This document shows positions 1 to 8,239 of a DNA stretch of 64,000 nucleotides, in pieces. Source of the stretch: CAYLHF01 sp964383365. GTDB taxonomy: Bacteria > Bacteroidota > Rhodothermia > Rhodothermales > UBA10348. Position numbers and translations under genes: made by a program. Each line of letters opens with the position of its first letter. The stretch's first letter is position 1. The stretch covers positions 1-64,000 of the forward strand of contig CAYLHF010000012.1 of the NCBI GenBank assembly GCA_964383365.1. The letters are read 5' to 3'. The notes under the pieces are model-generated. The model searched no databases. It was not told the origin of the DNA and was given only the letters and a program-made list of their open reading frames with translations.

Positions 1-293
1 GTCTTCTACTCACCCCACGCCCGGCCCGCCCCGCAAAGCAGGGGCACCTGGCGCGGGTCCCCGCCAAGCCGGCGCCCGCCGCCGACGCGCTCTCTACCGC
101 TGCTCTCGTATTGGGTTCGAATAATTCCGGAATGGCAGGGTCCTGCATGGGCTGGGCGACACTCAGCGCGTCCTCTGAAGCGGGCCCCTCCGTATTCGAA
201 GTCCATGGGCTTCCAGACTTTCGACAGGATCACGACTCGAAAGAACAGTCGCCCGCCTATCGTATCTTCGACGATTGAATCAACCCTTACCTC
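1..293. other. Non-coding left edge, GC-rich first ~100 bases
   Basis: No convincing gene was seen upstream of the oxidoreductase at 294. The first ~100 bases are visibly richer in G and C than the rest of the window (runs such as ggcccgccccg and cgcccgccgccgacgcg). A 99-residue minus-strand open frame covers the stretch, but its translation is rich in Arg and Gly, has no recognisable domain and looks like a by-product of GC content. The bases just before 294 may hold the promoter of the next gene; no clear -35/-10 pair was seen. Confidence 0.5.
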
Positions 294-1574
294 ATGGCAG
301 AACAAACCAGGTCCGTAGTTAACAGCCGACGCGACTTTCTTAAGAAGTCGTCACTTGGAACGCTCGCCGGCGTGCTGGCTGGCGCCGATCGAATTCCTCT
401 CGCCGAGGATACCGTTTTTCCCTCCTCTTCCAGACGAGAAATGGTTGCCTGTGGCCTGATTGGATTCGGAGAGTGGGGACGGGAGATTGCACGGGCTGTA
501 GGGCGCATTGAGGAACTCAATCTGACTACGGTCTGTGATTCCTACCACATGATGCTTCGCAGGGCTGAACGGCAGATCCCGGGTGTGAAAACCGTTTCAG
601 ATTACAGGGAAGTACTGGACGATCCAGCGATTCAGATAGTGCTCATTGCTACTCCGAGTCACCTGCACGTAGAAATCGTACTCGCAGCGCTTCAAGTGGG
701 GAAACATGTCTATTGCGAGGCTCCCATCGCATCGAGCATATCGGATGCCAGAACCATCGCAACGGCCGCCAGGAACGCGCCCGACAGCATATTCCAGGCA
801 GGCATATTGAACAGAACAGAACCCCAGTATCGATCCGTTTTTCAGTTCATACGATCAGGAGCCATCGGGCAACCTGCCATGGTTCGGTCACAGGCTCACC
901 GGAGGAATTCGTGGCGCCGTTCCTCCTCGGACAGCAATCGAACTACCGCGTTGAACTGGAGACTGGATGCTGATCATTCCGTTGGATTGATAGGGGAAGT
1001 CGGTATTCAACAACTGGATACCGCATCCTGGATGCTCGGCAGGCCTCCTGTGGCCGTCACGGGGTTCGGTTCGGTCATGTTCTGGAAAGACGGTAGAGCG
1101 ATTCCCGATACGGTCCAGGCCATCGTAGAGTATCCCGGAGGAGAGAACATGATCTATGATGCCACATTGGTGAGTGGATTTGACGCAACATATGATACGT
1201 TTTACGGTAGCGACTCGACCATCATACTCCGAGACTCCAAGGCATGGATGTTCAAGGAAGTAGATGCACCCATGCTGGGTTGGGAAGTTTATGCCCGCAA
1301 AGACAAGTTCTACAAGGAAACCGGAATTGCTCTTCTCGCGAATGCCACGAAACTCGACGCCATCGGTCAGGATCCGACGGCCGACGACCCAAACACGGAG
1401 TCTCCCCTCTGGTACGCACTAAAAGCCCTGGCAGACAACTTTTTCTTCGGCCCGTTCGAACCCGTAATTAACTACCAACGTGCGTACGAGGCGACCGTAG
1501 TCGCCATTGAAGCAGATCGTGCCGTTCGTTCCCGGAGTCGGATCGAGTTGCCTCCGGAATTGTTTGTCGTGTAA
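294..1574 (+). CDS. Gfo/Idh/MocA-fold oxidoreductase-like protein with Tat signal
   Basis: A 426-residue protein of the Gfo/Idh/MocA family, which normally uses NAD(P) to oxidise or reduce sugars and cyclitols. The N-terminus carries a twin-arginine signal (SRRDFLKKSS, residues 11-20) before an Ala/Gly-rich stretch, so export as a folded protein is likely. The Rossmann motif GFGEWG lies near residues 57-62 and the domain runs to about residue 170; the rest is the C-terminal alpha/beta substrate domain. Two positions that are usually catalytic look altered: the Lys of the family EKP motif is Ala143 (CEAP), and the His expected in G-x-H-x-x-D appears as Gln239 (GIQQLD). The enzyme may therefore be non-catalytic or act by another route. 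Its stop codon abuts that of the convergent tatD gene with no spacer. The family call is firm; substrate is unknown. Confidence 0.85.
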   Translation: MAEQTRSVVNSRRDFLKKSSLGTLAGVLAGADRIPLAEDTVFPSSSRREMVACGLIGFGEWGREIARAVGRIEELNLTTVCDSYHMMLRRAERQIPGVKTVSDYREVLDDPAIQIVLIATPSHLHVEIVLAALQVGKHVYCEAPIASSISDARTIATAARNAPDSIFQAGILNRTEPQYRSVFQFIRSGAIGQPAMVRSQAHRRNSWRRSSSDSNRTTALNWRLDADHSVGLIGEVGIQQLDTASWMLGRPPVAVTGFGSVMFWKDGRAIPDTVQAIVEYPGGENMIYDATLVSGFDATYDTFYGSDSTIILRDSKAWMFKEVDAPMLGWEVYARKDKFYKETGIALLANATKLDAIGQDPTADDPNTESPLWYALKALADNFFFGPFEPVINYQRAYEATVVAIEADRAVRSRSRIELPPELFVV

Positions 1575-2393
1575 TCAGCAGGCATTCAGCCCGAAGAGCC
1601 GACGTGCATTGGCACTCGTCTCACTCGCGATCACGTCTACGTCCACGGATCTCAGAAAAGCGAGTTTTTCTGCGACCCGGACCACATGTGCCGGCTCGTT
1701 GCGTTTGCCTCGAAACGGTACTGGCGCGAGAAACGGTGCATCTGTTTCGAGTACGATCGAAGAGAGCGGTATTTCGGCGATGGCGCCGGGAACTCCTCCA
1801 TTCTTGAATGTGAGTGTTCCACCGATTCCGACCAGAAAACCGAGGCCCAGTATGGCTTCCGCAGCCGTAGCCGGTCCTCCGAAACAGTGAAATATGCCTC
1901 GCAATTTTTCCGGCTCCGATGTGGCTTTTTTTTCCTCGGTCAAGATCCGGATCAAGTCGTCTGTCGCATCCCGGTTATGAAAAACGATCGGCAGGTCCTC
2001 TTTAATCGCCAACTGGATGTGCTTTCGAAGGAAATACTCCTGCCGGTCTACGAAGGACGTATCCCAATAATAGTCGAGGCCCGTTTCACCTATAGCAACT
2101 ACCCGCGGATGATCTGCATAGGATGCCATCTTTTCAAAATCAGCGTCCGTCGCCTTCGCTGTTTCCGACGGATGGAGGGCAACCATGGCGAAGAGATCTG
2201 AATGAGACTCACACAACTTCAGCGCCGGCTCGATCGATTTCAGATCGATGGCGGGCATGATGATCTCTTCGACACCGGCTTCGTGTGCCCGGTCCATAAC
2301 GGCATCCAGATCGTCTGCAAATGCGTCCAGATACAGGTGTGAATGAGTGTCGATCAAGGCTTCCAATCCGGTACTCCTGTGTTTTGTGTCCAC
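1575..2393 (-). CDS. tatD: TatD family metal-dependent hydrolase (DNase)
   Basis: A 272-residue cytoplasmic TatD-type amidohydrolase-fold nuclease, close to the usual 255-270 residues. Metal ligands are visible: the HxH in IDTHSHLYLD near residues 14-23, Glu in GETGLDYYWD, His in HCFGG and Asp in ETDAPFLAP. Family members are 3'-5' exonucleases on DNA or RNA. The start is GTG at 2393, chosen because an AGGGG motif lies 9 bases upstream on the minus strand and no ATG is available before the HxH motif. It is convergent with the oxidoreductase gene and divergent from the sensor kinase at 2588. Confidence 0.9.
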   Translation of the reverse strand: MDTKHRSTGLEALIDTHSHLYLDAFADDLDAVMDRAHEAGVEEIIMPAIDLKSIEPALKLCESHSDLFAMVALHPSETAKATDADFEKMASYADHPRVVAIGETGLDYYWDTSFVDRQEYFLRKHIQLAIKEDLPIVFHNRDATDDLIRILTEEKKATSEPEKLRGIFHCFGGPATAAEAILGLGFLVGIGGTLTFKNGGVPGAIAEIPLSSIVLETDAPFLAPVPFRGKRNEPAHVVRVAEKLAFLRSVDVDVIASETSANARRLFGLNAC

Positions 2394-2482
2394 CTCTACG
2401 ATCCCCTCACGGGTAGGATCCTACTGTTGAGTTGTGAATATCTACAGACGGACAAAATTCACCTGCGTAGGCGGTAGATCGG

Positions 2483-2511
2483 TTGGAATATCCGATTCGT
2501 TTTGATTATAG
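2483..2511 (+). promoter_or_regulatory. Candidate sigma70-type promoter for the LytS/LytTR pair
   Basis: In the 194-base divergent spacer between tatD and the kinase gene, TTGGAA at 2483-2488 and TTATAG at 2506-2511 are separated by 17 bases. Spacing is ideal, the hexamers are imperfect. The rest of the spacer shows nothing else recognisable. Confidence 0.3.
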
Positions 2512-2587
2512 GGCCTGCCAAGAAACAGTAGCCGGTTTTTTACGTCCATACGAACGCTGATTCTCGATCCATCTCACGCTATTCCAA

Positions 2588-5104
2588 TTGGCACTTAGAG
2601 CTCGCATATCGACTGGTATCATCCTGTTCGCCGGGATTTTCTCGCTCGTACCACTTGTCCAGCTGGGTCTCGACTGGTATGAGATCGCCGGGTATCAGGA
2701 TTTTGCCGGAACGCCACTGGAAACTACGGCACGGGGATCTGACTGGATCGAATGGTCCGAAAATGACGGCAGTATTTCGGCTGAATATGTCTTTCCTCAC
2801 GGTCCCGGAGACGATGCTGGTATAGAGTCCGGTGATCGATTCTACATGTTTGATTATCAGCAATATTTCGATATTGAAGGACTCGAAAACGCCATATCCG
2901 GCGCACGTCCTGGAGACACCCGGGATCTCGTTATTGTACGTGGCCACGAAATCGTCGAGACCAGGATTACGCTGACGCGATCGCCCACATTTCTATATCC
3001 GAGATCTGCGACTCTCTGGAAGTTCGGACTGTGGGGATTCACGCTGGGAGCGTTTATTCACTTGCTGGGCCTTTTCATAGCCGGTCCGTTGGCCATCCAT
3101 ACCCGGCGAGCCCTGTTTGAATTTCTACTCATCGCCGTCTCCTCTCTCTGGATTTTTGGAAATCTGCTCAGACTCGCCCTCGTCGAGGTTCTGGGTCCGC
3201 CGTCTACGGGCTCTACGTACGACTATATATTCCAGAGCCTGACGCTGTTCGCATTCTTCGGATGGATCGGGTTTCCGGTCCTGCTTCTGTACAAGATTAA
3301 TACGGCACTGGGCAAGGTGCGCTCTGGATGGTTCGGAGGAATCTCCACCCTGATTTACGTCGTTCCGACCCTGTTACTGGCGGGGGTCTCGGCCACAACA
3401 CTCCTTGGACACCTGGGACCGATTGCCCTCGAAGACTTGCTGGTACCGATCCTGTTTTATGCCTCGTGCTACATTTCGGCAGCCTCGGCCGTAGTCCTTG
3501 TTTCGTTCCCGTCAGGGCGATCCGATGAAGACGCCGGTCTCGGAAATTGGGGCAGAACAGGAACAGGCATCGTTCTACTGATCGCGGTTCTGGTCGCATT
3601 GATCGTATTGGGTATCGTACCGGCTCTCGTCTCTCTAACGGAAATCGCGACCGGGTGGATGATCGTAGGAGCGCAACTTCTGGCCGTCGCGCCCATCGCT
3701 CTCTTTAGCCTGGGCACACTCAGGCATGGTAAGGTGGATGATGTACTGACGAGAGGATTTATTTATCTGTTCGCTCTGGGCTCTATTTTTTTCGCGTTTG
3801 TGGGTGGAATTTCACTCATGGAAAATGCTCTCAGACGAATGGGCAGTTCCCGTATCGCGGTCGAAGGTCTCTACGTCGTCATTCTTCTGATTCTGTTCGA
3901 TCGCTTCGGAAGACGACTGAGTATCGTTGCTTCTTCGTTTTTTGCTTCTGAGAGAAAACGTGCGCGGCAACAACTGGGAGCATTTCAGCACAAAATGACT
4001 GATTTTGTAGACGTTTCGGTACTTGCTGAAAGAACGGCCCGGGTACTGGGCGATGTTTTCCAGGCTCGATCTGCCGCCATTTTCCTGCCGTCTCACGCGT
4101 CCGGCGAATGGGTCATCGGTTCGTACCATCCGGAAGCACCGTACCTGACGGGAAGGGTATTTACCAAGATTTGGCCATTCTTCACCAACGACGATAATCT
4201 CTGGGCAAGAAACTCCGAACTGAATGAACTGGAGTTACCACTTGACGTGGTCGAAACCCTGCTCGGACACGGTGTTGCTCTTGCCGTTCCGATTCGAATC
4301 GAGGATCGGGCTCTTGGTCTTGTTGCCCTCGGCCTTAAGAACAACCGGAAAGCAGTCTATAATCTGGAGGATCTCGAACAGTTGCGCCTGGTGGCTGGCC
4401 AACTGGTCCTCGCCGTCGAGCGTCTGGCCCTCATCGAACGGGAGCGAAACCTGGCTCGAGAAAGTTCCAATGCGCATCTCGTAGCACTTCGATCTCAGAT
4501 TAATCCTCACTTCCTTTTTAATGCCCTCAATACCATTCTGTCCCTGATTTCAGAGCGACCCGAAGAGGCAGAGACGGTGGTCGAAAATCTAGCCGCTATT
4601 TTCAGGTATACATTGCATACCGGGAGTGATCCGTACGTCCGGCTACAGGACGAGATCGCACTTGTCGAGAACTACCTGCGGATCGAACGGGCGAGATTCG
4701 GAGATCGACTTTCAATCACGTGTGAGTTGGATTCTGAGCTTTTTCACTATCCGGTCCCGGCTTTCGCCGTGCAAACACTTGTCGAAAATGCCATCAAGCA
4801 TGGCCTCGAGCGCCGCCGAACCGGCGGCTCTCTGTCCATAATCTGTTCGCGAACAGAAAACCGGACGATCGAGGTCCGCGTGTCAGATACCGGAGTGGGA
4901 ATACCTGCTCTATTTGGAAATCGGGCACATACGAAGGGAATAGATCCGTTTTTTGGCCTTGGTTTGACGAACGTGGCGTCCCGACTCGAGAAACTGTACG
5001 GCCGCGACGATCTACTCCGAATTGATAGCGATGCGGACGAGGGAACCAGCGTTGTACTGATTGTGCCGATAAATGAGCGAAAGACGGTCCCGGCCCATTC
5101 ATAA
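2588..5104 (+). CDS. LytS/YehU-type sensor histidine kinase with PDZ-like and GAF domains
   Basis: An 838-residue membrane sensor kinase. In order: one N-terminal membrane segment, a PDZ-like domain at about residues 60-125 (GPGDDAGIESGDRF and a following IVRG strand), a block of about eight to nine hydrophobic membrane segments from ~145 to ~450, a GAF-like domain (~470-620), a short helix, and the LytS-type His_kinase domain with the phospho-acceptor His641 in SQINPHFLFNALNTI, then an ATPase domain with an N box (ENAIKHGLE) and DTGVGIP. It should phosphorylate the LytTR regulator 27 bases downstream. The start is TTG at 2588: a stop lies in frame at 2558 and no ATG occurs between. A periplasmic PDZ-like domain is unusual in this family and could sense a peptide or protein C-terminus. 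Confidence 0.88.
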   Translation: MALRARISTGIILFAGIFSLVPLVQLGLDWYEIAGYQDFAGTPLETTARGSDWIEWSENDGSISAEYVFPHGPGDDAGIESGDRFYMFDYQQYFDIEGLENAISGARPGDTRDLVIVRGHEIVETRITLTRSPTFLYPRSATLWKFGLWGFTLGAFIHLLGLFIAGPLAIHTRRALFEFLLIAVSSLWIFGNLLRLALVEVLGPPSTGSTYDYIFQSLTLFAFFGWIGFPVLLLYKINTALGKVRSGWFGGISTLIYVVPTLLLAGVSATTLLGHLGPIALEDLLVPILFYASCYISAASAVVLVSFPSGRSDEDAGLGNWGRTGTGIVLLIAVLVALIVLGIVPALVSLTEIATGWMIVGAQLLAVAPIALFSLGTLRHGKVDDVLTRGFIYLFALGSIFFAFVGGISLMENALRRMGSSRIAVEGLYVVILLILFDRFGRRLSIVASSFFASERKRARQQLGAFQHKMTDFVDVSVLAERTARVLGDVFQARSAAIFLPSHASGEWVIGSYHPEAPYLTGRVFTKIWPFFTNDDNLWARNSELNELELPLDVVETLLGHGVALAVPIRIEDRALGLVALGLKNNRKAVYNLEDLEQLRLVAGQLVLAVERLALIERERNLARESSNAHLVALRSQINPHFLFNALNTILSLISERPEEAETVVENLAAIFRYTLHTGSDPYVRLQDEIALVENYLRIERARFGDRLSITCELDSELFHYPVPAFAVQTLVENAIKHGLERRRTGGSLSIICSRTENRTIEVRVSDTGVGIPALFGNRAHTKGIDPFFGLGLTNVASRLEKLYGRDDLLRIDSDADEGTSVVLIVPINERKTVPAHS

Positions 5105-5131
5105 TCCACGAACCTGATCAATATCGTACTC

Positions 5132-5980
5132 ATGCTCCGAACCTTTCTTGCAGACGATGAACCACCCGCCCGACGCCGACTTAAGAAGCTGCTTGCTGAA
5201 GTCGGAAAGGACATCGAAGTCTCTATTGTAGGAGAGGCGTCGGATGGAATGGAAGTGCTTGAACGAATGGCAGAAATAGACGTCGATGTTCTGTTCCTCG
5301 ATATTCAGATGCCCGGTTACGACGGATTCGAAGTGCTCGATCGATTGTCCCCGGACCATCGACCGGTCGTGATTTTTACGACGGCATTCGATGAATACGC
5401 CATTCAAGCCTTCCAGGCCAATGCGGTCGATTATTTATTGAAACCGATTTCCACGGATCGCCTCCTGGAATCGGTCCGAAGAGCGTCGCTACTCTGCTCC
5501 AAACCAGACGACAAAACCGAAAACGAAGACCGTCTGGGACGCCTTCTCGATTGGATGGATTCGCGGGCAGGTGATGTAGAGACGGGAATCCAGCAGACTT
5601 CTGATAATGACCGCGTGTCCTATCTCAAGCACCTTTCTCTCCCCTACCGCGACAGAATACTGATCGTGCCTGTTGAACGACTGGTATCCATCGAGATCAG
5701 TGAAGGGATCACGAGAGTTTTCATTACGGAGGAAGATGTGCCAGCGACGCGTAGCAAATTAAAGCAGCACATTGTGAATTATACCCTCGATCAGCTTGGA
5801 AGCATGTTGGATCCCGATCGGTTTCTTCGAGTCCACCGTTCTGCTATCGTACAGTTCGACCACATAAGAGAACTTATTCCGTGGTTTTCCGGGCGTTACA
5901 AACTCGTACTGTCCGGAGCGCATGAAGTAATTGCAAGCCGCGAGCGCTCGAAGGCTCTGAAGACAAGACTGAACATGTGA
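5132..5980 (+). CDS. LytTR family response regulator
   Basis: A 282-residue response regulator. The receiver domain covers residues 1-120, with acidic D8/D9, phospho-acceptor Asp57 (LFLDIQMPG) and the conserved Lys in DYLLKPI. A linker of about 40 residues leads to a C-terminal LytTR DNA-binding domain (~170-280; IEISEGITRVF, LDPDRFLRVHRSAIV). It follows the kinase gene by 27 bases and is its likely partner. The last codons (CTG AAC ATG TGA) fall inside the 55-bp sequence repeated on both sides of the scaffold gap, so the 3' end is present but what follows is uncertain. Confidence 0.92.
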   Translation: MLRTFLADDEPPARRRLKKLLAEVGKDIEVSIVGEASDGMEVLERMAEIDVDVLFLDIQMPGYDGFEVLDRLSPDHRPVVIFTTAFDEYAIQAFQANAVDYLLKPISTDRLLESVRRASLLCSKPDDKTENEDRLGRLLDWMDSRAGDVETGIQQTSDNDRVSYLKHLSLPYRDRILIVPVERLVSIEISEGITRVFITEEDVPATRSKLKQHIVNYTLDQLGSMLDPDRFLRVHRSAIVQFDHIRELIPWFSGRYKLVLSGAHEVIASRERSKALKTRLNM

Positions 5981-6178
5981 CGGACTCGATACCGGAATCG
6001 TATGGCGATCGACCGAACTCTGGNNNNNNNNNNNNNNNNNNNNNNNNNNNNNNNNNNNNNNNNNNNNNNNNNNNNNNNNNNNNNNNNNNNNNNNNNNNNN
6101 NNNNNNNNNNNNNNNNNNNNNNNCTGAACATGTGACGGACTCGATACCGGAATCGTATGGCGATCGACCGAACTCTGG
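5969..6178. repeat. Identical 55-bp direct copies flanking the assembly gap
   Basis: Positions 5969-6023 and 6124-6178 are identical over 55 bases, beginning ctgaacatgtgacgg and ending ccgaactctgg. The left copy contains the last codons and stop of the response regulator gene. Exactly 55 bases on each side of exactly 100 Ns is what two contigs sharing a terminal 55-mer look like after scaffolding, so one copy is probably an artefact. A true tandem duplication cannot be excluded. Confidence 0.85.
6024..6123. other. Scaffold gap of 100 Ns
   Basis: Exactly 100 undetermined bases, a conventional filler of unknown true length. It lies between the convergent ends of the response regulator gene and the hydrolase gene at 6250, inside a repeat-containing stretch. 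Confidence 0.95.
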
Positions 6179-6242
6179 TGGAACTCCGCCGAACTCGGTT
6201 CGGTGCCCCATCGAACTCTGGTAGAGCCCCGTCAAACTCTGG
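6169..6242. repeat. Degenerate 21-22-bp tandem repeat, four units
   Basis: The core cgaactctgg recurs at 6169, 6190 (as cgaactcggt), 6212 and 6233 (as caaactctgg), with spacings of 21, 22 and 21 bases. Another core (6014-6023) abuts the left side of the gap. One unit contains the hairpin ccgaac-tcg-gttcgg at 6189-6203. The array sits between convergent genes and is the likely cause of the assembly break; its real copy number may be larger. Confidence 0.7.
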
Positions 6243-6249
6243 TAGCAAT

Positions 6250-8076
6250 TTACCGGAGTCTCGTGACGGGATGAGAGATGGTTTTTTGTCCATCAGAGAC
6301 GACGATAAAGTACGTACCGGATCCAAGCATGTCAGAAGGCTTCCATTCGACGACGTGTTCGCCTGGCACCGAAAGCCCGACCGGATGCAGTTCGTCTACC
6401 ACACGGCCCAGAATATCATAGATTCGAATTGTGAGAACGGCCGCCCTTCTTGTCTCGAATCGAATGCGCGCATCGTTCCTGAAGGGATTGGGGGATACGG
6501 ACTGTATTTCAAACGGCAGGTCCAGAACCGGTTGATTATCCCTGCCGGTGTGTGTTAAGACCACCGGAGCCGTCTCGTCACCCTCGACGGAATTGGCGCT
6601 TACTGCCGTCACGTAATAGTATGTCGGAACACTCGCTCCTGGTGCTCGATCGATATACGAAGGCGAATACGTGGTTGCGATAAGATTCTCAGGATTGTTG
6701 GTGACCGTGCGCGCATCGGGTTCTGTACTACTTGCTATCCGGTAGATGGCAAACCGTCTGGCCAGCGTAAATCCCGTCAGCGCCGGGTCCCAGGTGAGCG
6801 TCACGCGCCCGTCTGACGAAATGTCCGCTGTAAGATTTTCCGGAGGATCGGGCGGGAACGTATCGTGCCAGTTCATCACGGGAGTCAGCGCCTGAAAGCG
6901 ATAAAGGTCTGTGCTGAGCGAGTCTGCCAGGCCTCTGGAGGACAGTCTGGAAATATTTGACGCCCTGAACATGATCGTGCCCTGGGAATCCGTATGATCC
7001 CGTATGTATCGAATCTGGGATGGTATCTCAGAACTCGTATACAGATCTCCGGACGCGGTAGAAATATCGCTTCTATACACGGCAAGACCCGGATAGATAT
7101 TTCGTCCATTGGCAACGCCGGACCACCAGTTGGCCAAGGATCCGAAGTCCTGGCTTCCACCGAACGGCCAATAGAGTTGTGGGGCCACATAGTCCACCCA
7201 TTTCTCAGATAGCCATTTAACAGGGTCGCTGAAAATCACATCCACGGACGATAACCCGGAAATACCCGCCGGCACCCCTGATCTCCAGATCCCGAACGGA
7301 CTTATTCCGAACTTCAGGTCCGGATTGATTCCGTTGAGAGCTTCTGACGTGGCACGCACAAACTGATTGATGTTGTTGCGCCTCCAGTCGGCCATATTCG
7401 AAAAATCACCGCCATATGCGAGAAACGTAGCCAGGTCTTGTGTACCGATTTCATTCGGTGGATACGGATAGAAAAAATCGTCGAAATGGACACCGTCTAT
7501 GTCGTATCTCATCGCCACATCACGGATTACATCGACGATATAGGCACGCGCATCAGGAATACCTGGATTCAGAATGGAGTGGACGTTGACCTGTAATAGC
7601 CATTCGGGATGGGTGTTCGAGACGTGATTGGCCGCCAACGTAGAACCACCTACGGATCGTTCAACCCGAAAAGGATTGATCCACGCGTGCAACTCGACCC
7701 CACGAGCGTGTGCGAGACGGATGGCCTCGGCCAGAGGATCATACAGCGGATTCGGGGCTCTACCCTGCTGGCCCGTCAGATGCCTGGACCACGGTTCTAT
7801 ACTCGACTCGTACATGGCATCGGATTCGGACCGAATCTGAAAAAAAATGGCATTGATCCCCCGATCCGCCAGACCGTTGATCATCGCCGCGAGTTCGCTC
7901 TTCTGTTGTTCTGATGAGGAAAAGGACGAATTAGGCCAGTCCAGATGGAGAACCGTTGCTATCCAGGCGCCCCTGAATTCATATTTCGGTGTCGAAACCT
8001 GGGCCCTCGATGCGCCACCGATCGGAGCCAGGATGAGAAGCAGTACTATGCATAGATTTTTCTTCCCACGGCTCAT
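6250..8076 (-). CDS. GH10-like (DUF187/GHL10) glycoside hydrolase with T9SS sorting domain
   Basis: A 608-residue secreted protein. A signal peptide (MSRGKKNLCIVLLLILAP, cleavage near GASRAQ) is followed by a DUF187/GHL10 TIM-barrel at about residues 30-400, recognised from EFRGAWIATV, INAIFFQIRSESDAMY and ELHAWINPFRV. A fibronectin type III-like domain (PENLTADISSDGRVTLTW) and a C-terminal sorting domain (SVSPNPFRNDARIRF ... GSGTYFIVVSDGQ) follow, indicating T9SS export and surface attachment. Related proteins act on peptidoglycan or other glycans; the substrate here is unknown. The frame is open up to 8160, but ATG at 8076 gives the clean signal peptide and leaves a -35-like TTGACA for the divergent gene outside the coding region. 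The gene converges on the response regulator. Confidence 0.85.
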   Translation of the reverse strand: MSRGKKNLCIVLLLILAPIGGASRAQVSTPKYEFRGAWIATVLHLDWPNSSFSSSEQQKSELAAMINGLADRGINAIFFQIRSESDAMYESSIEPWSRHLTGQQGRAPNPLYDPLAEAIRLAHARGVELHAWINPFRVERSVGGSTLAANHVSNTHPEWLLQVNVHSILNPGIPDARAYIVDVIRDVAMRYDIDGVHFDDFFYPYPPNEIGTQDLATFLAYGGDFSNMADWRRNNINQFVRATSEALNGINPDLKFGISPFGIWRSGVPAGISGLSSVDVIFSDPVKWLSEKWVDYVAPQLYWPFGGSQDFGSLANWWSGVANGRNIYPGLAVYRSDISTASGDLYTSSEIPSQIRYIRDHTDSQGTIMFRASNISRLSSRGLADSLSTDLYRFQALTPVMNWHDTFPPDPPENLTADISSDGRVTLTWDPALTGFTLARRFAIYRIASSTEPDARTVTNNPENLIATTYSPSYIDRAPGASVPTYYYVTAVSANSVEGDETAPVVLTHTGRDNQPVLDLPFEIQSVSPNPFRNDARIRFETRRAAVLTIRIYDILGRVVDELHPVGLSVPGEHVVEWKPSDMLGSGTYFIVVSDGQKTISHPVTRLR

Positions 8077-8117
8077 CGGTCTCAAAAGTTTTAATATGAT
8101 TAAGCGGGGTGTCAGTA

Positions 8118-8146
8118 TTGACATGGGAAAAGCGTTTTCATACGTT
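8118..8146 (+). promoter_or_regulatory. Candidate promoter of the FG-GAP repeat protein
   Basis: A consensus -35 TTGACA at 8118-8123 is followed after 17 bases by TACGTT at 8141-8146, a weak -10. The start codon of the downstream gene is at 8240. An AT-rich tract (caatatattatatcc) at ~8173-8187 offers alternative -10 elements. Confidence 0.35.
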
Positions 8147-8239
8147 TCCTTTTCACCCAATTTTTACGTGGTCAATATATTATATCCAGCCACGCCAAAA
8201 TGGAGGATGACCGTACTCACTAATTAACGCAGCAGCATT

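Noticed and set aside
105..135. tRNA-like T-arm (ggttcgaat)
   Set aside because: Only four weak pairs flank the loop, no anticodon or acceptor stem can be formed around it, and no CCA-type end is present.
6..305. 99-residue minus-strand open frame at the left edge
   Set aside because: Arg/Gly-rich translation with no domain in a GC-rich stretch; overlaps the start of a well-supported gene.
6169..6242. CRISPR array, because of regular 21-22-bp repeats
   Set aside because: Repeats are degenerate, too closely spaced for spacers, and no cas gene is present.
5759..6326. Minus-strand open frames crossing the scaffold gap
   Set aside because: They run through 100 undetermined bases and are antisense to the response regulator gene.
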